A stretch of 64,000 nt of DNA from Luidia sarsii (lineage: Eukaryota > Echinodermata > Asteroidea > Paxillosida > Luidiidae): contig OX465113.1 of NCBI GenBank assembly GCA_949987565.1, positions 6,074,551 through 6,138,550 of the forward strand, read 5' to 3'. A program made the translations under genes and the position numbers. Shown here piece after piece: positions 54,286-64,000 of the stretch (the first letter of the stretch is position 1; each line of letters opens with the position of its first letter). Below the pieces are notes generated by a model, which saw only the letters and a program-made list of their open reading frames with translations, made no database searches and was not told the DNA's origin.

Positions 54286-55844
54286 AAAATTAAAAATACG
54301 AAATCACAATCTTGAGCTACGAGTGCGATTCTTTTATTAAATTAAAGATTGCAGATTAATCTTTGCGGTGACATCATGCTTTTCATGTCATTAGTGTTCC
54401 AGCCCCTCTGATGATAACAATTAAAAGTCAAATGAATGCTTATGGATTGAACGTCAACGCGGCACGTGCATGCTGTGTTGGGCAATCAGGCCCATCTACC
54501 TACATTGACCACAGGGGGTCCACTTGCAAAGGTCACAGATCTTGGGAGCGTAAAAGCGGCAATATCACGCGGTATTTTACGTTCACACAGGAGCGGAAAC
54601 TCCCGCGGAATTAATGTTTATGCAAATGACATTCTCCAAAGACAATGGCGCCGCACCGAAGGAATCCAAAGCAGGAGGAAGAAGCTCTCTTGCTTCTGGT
54701 CCTGGCGAGAAGAGAAACCGAACAAGTTGATTGGTCAGCACGCTCAGTCGCTGCGCGGTATCTCTGGAAAAAAAACCTTCTAGTTTCTAAACCAAACGTC
54801 CCATAGAAAACTGTAATTCCTATGTTATTTGACCGCGCGGAATTCCGTTACCGCTCACGTTCATGTGTAAATATGCCCTAATACTCATAATGCACCAGGA
54901 CTGCCTGCACAGGTCAACGGACTTATCGCTGCAGAAAGCAAACGCTGACTTTGTACAAGAAGTATCGCAGATGCGCACTGAGAGTGTTATATGCAGCGGC
55001 TTCTCGAAACCTGGTGGACAATAGTTATTGTGCCAGAAATGCAGAATGTGAAATGGCGCCTTGATTGAATCATGCATGCATGAATGCGGAAAAGCCAATC
55101 CTCTCTTGCAAATGAACATAGAGCCTCTTGTATGTGTTCTTGCTGTCCGGTTTTGTCAGTTAACTGTTAAGTGACGTTTGCTAAGGATGGTCAAGCTGTG
55201 ATCATGTCGTTAGTCTGGTCATTAGTCGGCACAGCATCGTTTGGGATGGCATTGACGCAACCGACTCAAGTCTTGATGGCCGCTGATAATGCGTTATTTT
55301 CTAGAACCGTTATTTCATTGGAGCATTATTAACAGACTGTCTTATTTCTGAAAGGTCAATCTGCCATTTCCACGCTGCTTAAAGGGACAACATGCTGGGG
55401 TGTTTGTTCCAGTGATTGCAAGTAGGCGCATGTTTGGATGTGGTTTCATCTGATCTTATCAAATCCAATTTATTCACATCCTTCAAGGCTCCACGTCCCA
55501 GCGACTTCTTTGCTCCAAGATTTTGCCACAAGCATTAATTGGCAACTTCTAACTTGTATAGGCCTATTCAATTATATTTATGCGTCATCTCGTCCGTAAA
55601 TGCACGTTGTAAAATAATATTTTAAATTGTTTACACGTACGTGATAGTTCATGTTGAGAGTGATGCAGTATTAACTATTTACAATTTCCTATTTGTTATG
55701 CATATTATTGATTGTATAAGCCAACTGTCTTCGTCTGGGATTTAAGATGTGAGCTCTGTGATGACACCAGTCGCTTAAACAGCCAACCTGCCCTTTCCTA
55801 TTCCACTTTGGTTATTTTACACAGGAAATATTCTCACTCTAGAA
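54286..55844. other. Non-genic stretch
   Basis: Includes the minus-strand PLE tail relic at 54361-54378 (GCGGTGACATCAT). The 105-codon frame at 54466-54783 has no domain. Nothing else is recognised. Confidence 0.4.
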
Positions 55845-55946
55845 ATGTCTATGGAAGTGTGGATCGATGGCGAGCCTGGTGGCTTGTCTCGACCATGTCC
55901 CTGCGGTGCTCGTAGCCTGGATGTACAACAGCGAGTACGGGCCAAG
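55845..55946 (+). CDS. Weak candidate first exon, 34 codons
   Basis: ATG at 55845 starts MSMEVWIDGEPGGLSRPCPC and runs 34 codons to GCCAAG|GTGTGC, a possible donor in phase 0. A TTATTTTACACAG acceptor-like site lies just upstream, so an internal exon starting near 55824 is an alternative. Length, strand and donor phase equal those of the exon at 12082, which makes it a possible third alternative first exon. The donor is not consensus and no domain is seen. Confidence 0.22.
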
Positions 55947-58900
55947 GTGTGCTGTTTGCTTTTTATTGGTCAAAGTACTAAGTACGGAGTGAAATGGGAG
56001 AGGTGTGTACCCGTGAGTATTGGGGGCTAGGTGGCCAACCATGGACAGTGAGACAGCTGAGCTCACTGCATGCCTATGGGATCGCTCCTTAAGAAGACAT
56101 AAGGGACTCGCTCCGTGCAGACCCGGGCGTATTACGCTTGTTTGCCGAGGCCAATTCGGCCTTTGTATAAGCGACGGGCATGGGTGGAAATACAGCGAAC
56201 ATATGCAAATCATTTGGGAGGATGTATTTCAGTATTCCTAATGAGGAATCAATATGTTTGAGAAGTTGTATAGATATGAAGTGCACTTATTGGCACTTCA
56301 ATGTATTCGTTCAAAATGTAACCCATTCTGGCACATATTATTCATGTACTGCACGTGTCGGTACATGTAATGTTGCATTGCGCACTGCAATCATTCAGTA
56401 TCGAAAACATCTTATCTTTTGTTAAATTCTTCCTGTATCCAGGGAGTTCGTGACAGTCTAAATATCGTTTTCCTATAAATACTTGAGAAAGGGAGAGATC
56501 GTTTTTTATTTATTTGCGGGCCCTAATGGATGCACATCTTCCTTGCTCAAACTGTTGTAGACATTGGTTTATGTGATTCACACTCGTGCCTCAATGTGCC
56601 ATGAAACAGTCATACGGTCATATTTTTCTTGCGTCGCACTTACCTGTGTTTTTACCGTATGGTGTAAATAAAGTTGCTATCAGCAAGTAGTTATAAGAGT
56701 GCGGTCTCGGATTACCCGAGGCACTGTGCACCAATCGCAGTCTCACAGGTAAAAGCCAATGCATTCATTCACAGCAAAGTTGGACATTACCATTTCAAAT
56801 TTAACCAAAAGAAACACAATCCGCTCTTATGTTTCTATCCCCATTCAGTCCTATCGATTCCTACATAAAAACAATCCCCTGGCTTCTATATCATCCACAA
56901 AAGCATCTAACAAGTTTGCATCGTAGGATATTTTTGATAAAACGTATGGGCCCTATAGTTGCAGGGTTAAAGGGGTGCAAATCATTACCTGTAACCTAGT
57001 TGACGTAACCGTCCTAAATGTGCATGGAAGCAGGTATGTTGCTGGTTGCTCCCTCGTGACAGCCTATTCGACACGGACTCATTCTGTTCAGTAATGTATA
57101 TCTGTAGAGATCCCTCCAATGGGTAAAAATGGTCTTTCATCCATGTATCCGAAGTATTGGTGGGTGAAATTGTTAAAACCCTTGTCAATGGTTTACTGTC
57201 TTCGTGATTTATACAAAGGCCGTGGTTCGTGCGCTTGGGTCTTTTCTGATCACGAAATAGTCGTGAAATCACACAAGGGAATGCACAACAGACACGCATG
57301 ATTCTCACTCGGTAATGCAAGTTCTTTGAAAAACAAACCGGCAGTAATTCAATGCGGAATTCAATGTCCTTTCCGATGTGAAGTTACCGCCGCATGTTCA
57401 CTGCTTTACCCGGTAGAGCTTCCATAGTACTTACTCCACAACTATAAGTCAAACGCTCACCGACGCAACTCCTGAATCCTAATATATCGGTAAAAACAGA
57501 AGTTATCTGACTTTGCACGACTCTTAAGAATTACTCTATAGGCTCCACAGGCCTCGTTTGGATGGGTATGGATGTATTCCCTATCCTGCTAACTCCCATC
57601 TTATTATACTGCCGTTCAAACATTGTGTATGGAATTAGGCATACCCACATGAGCATGCACCGTAAGCAAAATAATGTTGGCCAGTTTTAACCAAATTTTT
57701 ACCAGCATTTGTCAAAGTTATCAGCTGATAAAATTTGTTGGTCAATGAAAGCCGAACTGTTCGATTGTGCTGTGTTGGTTAAAATCAAGCACAGGCTCGG
57801 AAAACTCAAAGCATTTCTGAAAAAAACCGCACCAAGTATTGATGAAACGAAAAAGTACAAAATACAAATCAGAAATTGATATGACATCGTTGATGATATC
57901 GCTCTCGAATCTTTTCCTCAACAAACTTCCCTAATCTGTATGTATCCAAATATAGTGTGTAAATAATTATGAGCCTACTTCATAAAATGTGCAGTACAAT
58001 TCGTATCTCCTACTGTAGAAGTGATACCCTTTGCATGACCATGCAGGCACGACCTCCGATAAGCATTGATTTATATTCGGAACGAGGTACCGGCGAAGTG
58101 ATAACACATCTATCAACTGAGTGATTGTATCCTTATGCAGCAGTCAATCAATAGAGTTCAGATATCACAGCCAGCGAAGCCATGGTTATTGTGTTTGAAT
58201 GGGTTGGCAATATTTCATTAGGATATAGCCACTGGCCAGTGGCATTAGGAAAGAGTTCGTCAATTTCCAAAATCCTTTATGTTGCCTACGTTGAAGAATA
58301 TCATCTTTGGAGAAATTATGGTATTATCTATTAAGTTGTTAATGTTTTTTGTTTCCCACATGTGACCTTGACCCCGTGCCAACTCAATTAAATTTTGGTT
58401 AGGGCATCATTACAATGTAGCTGCATTATTTAGATATGCAAACTTGACATAATGCGTTCCATGACATTTTTGTTTTTTTCTTGACAAGGAAAAAACAAAC
58501 AGTTCTAGTTCTCTTGAATTTCTCAGCTGCAGTTGATGCAGTCATCCGTGATATTTTGCTGGAGAGATCGGCACTCTGGAATGTGTGGTCGGGTTCCTGA
58601 CTGGTTTCCCTTCACGCCTCGTGATCAAATGGTACTCATTGATAATGACATGTCATGTACCAATAGGCCCTATGACCGTCATAGTCCTACATAGCCTCAC
58701 ATACATGACTACGGCGCAGATTTATGCGGTTTGTCGTTTACTATTAACATTGTGTACTTCCTCTTTAGAATATTGAATTTAAGGTTTTAAACGTTCTAGA
58801 TCATTATATTCTCCGTCACATTAAATATGAATGTGTTAAGCAAATTATAGAGTGGTGTATATTTTTTTATCTTGCTCTCAGTGCTCTGCATACCAATAAT

Positions 58901-61215
58901 CCACAATTGACTTGACGGCATCTATATCCATTAACAATTCTTGAAGCACTGTAATATCATTTGGTAATTTACATGTTCGTATTTTAAGCCAGACTCGTAA
59001 TCATTTTGGATGCATTTTTGCAGTAACCAAACCGTAAGGCTTAAGCCCTTTTTTCCGGAATTCCCAAGTACAATCCCATTTCAGTGTCCAAAACTCACTT
59101 GTGATCATTATTATGTCAATCAAGAAAAAAAACTTTAGTTGTGTAGTGTGTGAATATATGTATGAGATAGACCACTCAATCGGCTGTTCTGATTCCCGCC
59201 AAACCAGCCAGTACGTGTTCGTGAATGCTATTTCCAGCATGTATGAGGTAACTGAGACGCACATTTCCAATGAAATGTAAAGAATCGACAATTTGAGTCA
59301 AATACTTTGATGTATGCCTCAACGATGACTGCCATTATGGTAAGATAGCTTTAGGCGTACTGATATGTATTCCAATGATTTGCCAATTCACTCCTACTTA
59401 AGGGGAGGGTTTAAAGTGAAAATAGTTTTTCATTTAAGTTAATCGGCCCAGTTGTCATGTTTCGGCCCACGTTGTTTTGTTCAGATAGCTGATGCATGTT
59501 GAGCTATATCATGCGTGCGGATGCTGTAAACAAAATGCTTGAACTGATTTCATACTTATGGGCATGGCCATCTTTGAGCTATTTTTGTGCAAGTTACTGT
59601 TCTTCCTGTCATTGTTTCTAAATATTATTCATGATGAACAATTGAACTCTTATTATAAGCAAAAACGTTGGGGTCGGTGCGGGATAAAATCTAGGAAATT
59701 CAAACAGGCATTTAGATTTAGATTTATTCGTTTTTTCATATCCAAATAAAGCTTATTATTGTAAATGTTGCGACACATTAGAAATTGATGTCATGGCGCA
59801 AAGAAGACCGTTACTAAGGCAACCTCATGACAGCAGATTTGCCGTCTATGTGTGTATTGTACACAATCTGGGTCTAAATCAGATAATTGGATTGTGTTTA
59901 TATTAGCTGAGGGAATACTGTTTTCGGCTACCTCCCGGTCCCGGAGCAGACATAACGAACGGGGTCGAATCCTTGCATGGTTTCTGGCTGTTCAGTTTGT
60001 TATACAATGAAGTGTTACTGTATTCATGCTCGACCTGGAACCGCCAGTGAAGAAACACAACCATGCATGCACCTGGCACGCTCTGCAATTCATGCAAAGG
60101 GACAATGAATCCATGTATCCCAGTCTCTAGGATCTATCCATTCAAAGGGCAAGATGTGCCGTGCGATATTTATCCAAAGACTGTTCCTTCAAAGTTCTTC
60201 TTTATATATCACAGATACCGTCAGCATTATTTATTCTATAAAAACAAATCGACAGGCTTTATAGCCGTTCTGTTCACATAAATTATCATACCCTGCCTTG
60301 CAAAGTATCTCGAATAGATACGAACTGCAACAATATCACGAAGAACTAGCGAAAAGTTTTCAAAATGTTATTGCATTGTCCTCGCTTTCCGTGCAGTTGA
60401 GTGTAAAGCAGATGTGTAAGGCCGATAAACGCCTTTCTTACCATCAAGGTTAGATTGTTATTTCATGCCACATCCATCCCCTTGTCAACTGTATACTTAT
60501 TACCCGGAGGCGTAACACGAGCCTAATCTTCATCATGTAATCTACATTTGAAAGATGCCCGGACGAGGGACGAGGGGGTGTTGAAAGGATCGTCTCAATG
60601 TAGACTCTTCTCATGCTTTGACAGTATTGAGATGATATGGGCCTAGTTGAAAACGAGAGACCCAGGCAGTCATATATTCGTGCAATCTTTCTTTACATAC
60701 TTTTCCTAATCCAGTATAGCGTTGGCGCAAATCGACGAGAGAGGGCGCTCCAGTAATATTAATTCGCGAAGAACCGCAATTCCTCTAAAAGACCTCCGTC
60801 CCCCAGGAGACCACAGTGAAAACACGTTTCACGTTCAATTTTTCATTCACGTAAGTGTCTCAGGTATTGTAGGCTTGTAGCGATACTGGAAATTGAAGCT
60901 TGATTCGTAATCTGTCAGATTCTTTCAAATGTTTATGTCGGTGATATACTTTGGATTGTTGTTTTACCCCCTGAAGCGTGCAAACCGATTGTCACCGGTT
61001 TATGTTTTCAGTTCGGTATCCACAGACTATAAAAGCACACCACTCCTTTGCAATCTTGTCGGAACGTATCATTCATTGCCACGTCTTGCATGTGGTTGAT
61101 GGCGGTCGCCTGTGTCATGTACTGTACACCGACATTGTGCTATGGATGTAGTCTCCTGGTGATAGCGGATTAGGCTGCAGCCTTCAGATTCAGAGCAATG
61201 GGTCTGGTACCAGCC
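55947..61215. other. Non-genic stretch
   Basis: No gene or repeat could be supported in these 5.3 kb. A donor-like CATTCAC|GTAAGTGTC at about 60843-60850 follows a segment with GAGAGGGCGCTCC (60742), a CTCF-core-like word, and could mark a non-coding first exon. GGGGTCGAATCC near 59961 resembles a B box without an A box. Confidence 0.35.
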
Positions 61216-61273
61216 TCTTGAGGAAGACAACTCCACCATGGGACCTGCAGTCACCATGGAGTCTTCCTCAAGA
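61216..61273. repeat. 13 bp-arm hairpin with nested palindromes
   Basis: TCTTGAGGAAGAC (61216-61228) is exactly reverse-complemented at 61261-61273. The interior has TCCACCATGGG facing TCACCATGGA, so most of the 58 bases can pair. The 87-codon minus-strand frame 61069-61332 crosses it and has no recognised domain. Confidence 0.7.
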
Positions 61274-64000
61274 TGCCTGCAGATTTCTGCATGTTCCTTT
61301 GAATATTCAAACGTGTGCCGGAGTTTGACCAAATATATTTCGTAGGCTAATGCCTATGAACTGTTGATGAAGCACGCCTTGAGTTTGTCGCGATACATAT
61401 TCCATTTCGAATTCAAATGGCACTGCGGCCACGTGCACTGGGCGCGGATTGCACGAACAAGACAAAATTATCAAGGCACGCCTTGGGGCAATGCACTAAA
61501 TTGCAGTGCCCACACCTCCAATGTATTGATATCGCCGATGGCTAGATGGGGCTATTTTCTTTGACGAAAGAAGTTTCACTTAATGGTATAGTTCGCTTGG
61601 CCCCGTCAGTTATTATTTGAAGATGTTTTGTTTTCTCAAACCAAAGGGAACTTGGACTAGTTACCAGTTACCACCTACATGTCCGTGCACATGTATATTC
61701 TCAAATTTCGGAACACCCGGCTAGTTAAAATCCATGTGACGTAGATGGGAGGTGAGATAACTAGAGATGCGGGACAAAAATGGCGACTATCGTACAAGAT
61801 GCGAATGCACAGCTGTTCTACACACGATTAATACGTCATTTTGGTCATGTCATTGCACGCAATCTTCATGCTGCAGGAATTATTCTTGGGCCTATGTGTA
61901 ATACCCACAATTTTTATAGTATTTCTAGGCCGAATAATACTTAACAATAATTGAGACAATCTCTTTTATGTAGTCCTATATAGCCGTGGAAGTTAAATAA
62001 TAACAACGTGATTCTTTACGCGTCAGGTAATGCACAGTAGCCTGTGGAGGGTTTCATTTGGTTTATAAACAGCGCCCTCTATTTGAGACGGTCTTTACCT
62101 ACCGCCATCCTGTACTTCTGCCTACTGCCTCCGCCTGAATATCAGGATCTGCCTTGTGGATCATTTCGATGTATGGGGCTGGTGTCGATTGTCATATAAA
62201 CGATTGGCCTTCCGTTCCATTATCGCTTATACATAATTGGTATCATTATGCTGTCTTTGAGTCATTTCTAAAATGTTGCTAACTTATTTCTGATTTGCGG
62301 TAATATTGCATCAAAATGCACAATTATTGGGCTTCATTTTTTGATATAGATATTTGTCTTAAAGAAAATCAGTATTTTAGCCATAAGCATAAACCATAAA
62401 CCTAAACAACCGAATTTATGTTTACTTGCTGATTAACATAGGTAACGCCAGCACACAAACTTTACCCAACGTGTCTCTTATTTCATGAAATCCATAAAAA
62501 GCTGCCATTTCTATCAGTACCAGTTTTATATCGCTTACAGAGCTTAAACCAAGGTACCATGCGGACCCTTCAACCACAGAACAGTATACTACGTATCATA
62601 GTCAAGTGTTCCATCCCCACATTCTAAGGCGCCCCATTTTTAGCACTTTGTTCTTCGCCGACCAAATCGTGGTCTTGCGTAGCACAGGCTAATGACATTT
62701 ATTCTGCTTGTAGAATTACTGCTCGCCACCTACTGTGAATAATGTGTTTATGACCTCGTGTGACATGGCCCCTAGCCGGGTTTCCCGCTCGTTGGTCACC
62801 TCAAGTGACACTACCACAATGATTACCTTACACTGTATAGTGCATACACGTACAAAGATAACTTTGTAGATTCAATGAAATTCAATGAAATCAATTTATT
62901 TTATTCTTAGAAATCGTTAATAATTTATGTTCTGTTGCTTGGAAATATTTGCAGTATGAACGTGGGGGATTGCGTCATTGTAACCTGTATCAAATCAGTT
63001 CATAGGAAAAGTACGTTTGGTGGAAAACTTTTTGTTCTGAGTCTGACCAAACACAAAACTGAAATGAAAAAAAAAGTTCAAGCTGTAATAATCTAAAACC
63101 ACGACTCCAGTGCGTGTGTCTTGTCATCGGGATTTTGGACAGAATAGCGCCCTCTTGAGGCAAAACCCACGCGTTCTCGTGCAACTGGCAGTGGCAACAT
63201 CGTCGACGTTACTGTTTTTGTAAAGTAAGTAATTGATGTTAATCTTATTTCCGGGTACTGCACTACTGTCTTTGAGTTTTGTCTGACCAAAACACGTTTC
63301 GCTGGAAGCTATTGAAGTAGTTTTAAATTGCAGTTTACATTGTCCCCAGCTAAGCTTCTAACCAAACCGAGCGGCCAGCATTACCATGATTAATGCCGGA
63401 AGTATGCCCAAGTGAATTCAGTTGTCTATTAGACGAGCGCAGTGAATAGTTGGGCTGCTCCATGTGGCTGACGTAGGTGCATTTGGAACACACTTACTAG
63501 CAACAAGGTGTGAATAATTATGATGGGGAACTATCGGAGAACTATCGGAGAACTATCGGAGCTAACCAAACATTTTCTATCGTTTCTATGCAGATGAAAA
63601 CCTAAAATCTCTGAAGAGGCAATAGAAAGAATAACATTATTTCAAACATTGTCATTTAAAATGGCAAAGAATGGATCAGATCAAATCTGGGAGAAAATGT
63701 CAGGATAATTAGAAGCGCACAAAATATAATATTTTCGTCTACCAAATTTTCGAAAGATAATTATGCTACATTGAGACTGCAGGAATGTTAAACGTATTGG
63801 TTTCTGCCTCATAATCATAGATACACCCCGGAAAAGGAAATGACCAGCACAAAACTGAAATGTCTATTCGTGAAGAATAAGCTTTTGAAGAATTATTAAG
63901 AAGTTGTCTTATCCCCCTTGAATAAGTCAAACTTAAAAGATGCATGTCGTGTTGGCTAGAAATGGATTATGTAATCACAGCATCGTTTGCCACGTGCGTG
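61274..64000. other. Non-genic stretch
   Basis: AAAATGGCGACTATC at 61777 is a good start context opening a 54-codon frame without domain or donor. A triplicated GAACTATCGGA (11 bp unit) is at about 63530-63562. GCGCCCTCT words occur at 62073 and 63147. Nothing else is recognised. Confidence 0.4.

Noticed and set aside
60735..60760. CTCF binding site (GAGAGGGCGCTCC) and other GCGCCCTCT words
   Set aside because: Only the core matches. The word is common in the window and the flanking positions do not fit well enough.
61780..61944. 54-codon ORF with good start context (AAAATGGCG)
   Set aside because: No domain, no donor, and the context alone is frequent by chance.

Overview
This window looks like nuclear genomic DNA from an animal, most likely a marine invertebrate deuterostome such as an echinoderm or hemichordate. 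The reasons are the very low density of open frames, splice-like exon ends, tRNA-derived SINEs, Penelope-like retroelement (PLE) debris, many minisatellites, and a strong excess of the palindrome TAGGCCTA. The taxonomic guess rests on sequence style, not on an identified gene. There is no bacterial, phage or CRISPR architecture.

Almost everything is intergenic or intronic. The best protein-coding candidates are two short plus-strand first exons, at 12082-12183 (34 codons) and 37831-38109 (93 codons). Both begin with ATG and end in phase 0 at a good splice donor. A weaker third of the same shape lies at 55845-55946. They could be alternative first exons of one gene lying downstream, but I cannot name the protein. 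A signal-peptide-like ORF at 20112, an acceptor-flanked ORF at 53544 and a 49-codon ORF at 54136 are weaker.

The mobile DNA is more informative. A PLE GIY-YIG carboxy-terminus (5401-5585) runs through a 3' UTR into a terminal module that contains a minimal hammerhead-ribozyme-like motif (5798-5836). The same module recurs, decayed or intact, near 13.6, 31.8, 33.4, 34.2, 34.5, 35.4, 43.0, 47.3 and 52.7 kb, often as a head-to-head inverted pair. A second PLE family is represented by a frameshifted reverse-transcriptase fragment (about 24470-23996, minus strand), followed by its own hammerhead-like motif (23990-23941). A third hammerhead-like motif sits in the 3' part of a tRNA-headed SINE at 41955-42214, which suggests a SINE using a PLE tail. 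Further debris includes a non-LTR retrotransposon carboxy-terminus (29408-29560), at least five SINE copies, three fold-back/MITE elements (2136-2464, 39221-39625, 45427-45583) and two unnamed interspersed families.

Tandem arrays are prominent: 21 bp units (16369-17196), 40 bp units (21012-21990), and a 2.9 kb array at 24863-27760 made of 25 bp units that pass into a 79 bp (25+25+29) higher-order unit with further 316 bp periodicity. That array begins three bases after a copy of the PLE tail and is followed closely by a 32 bp-arm hairpin. The long open frames over these arrays reflect unit composition, not genes. One array (45900-46245) has a PTEAP-type reading with mostly synonymous differences and may descend from a coding repeat.
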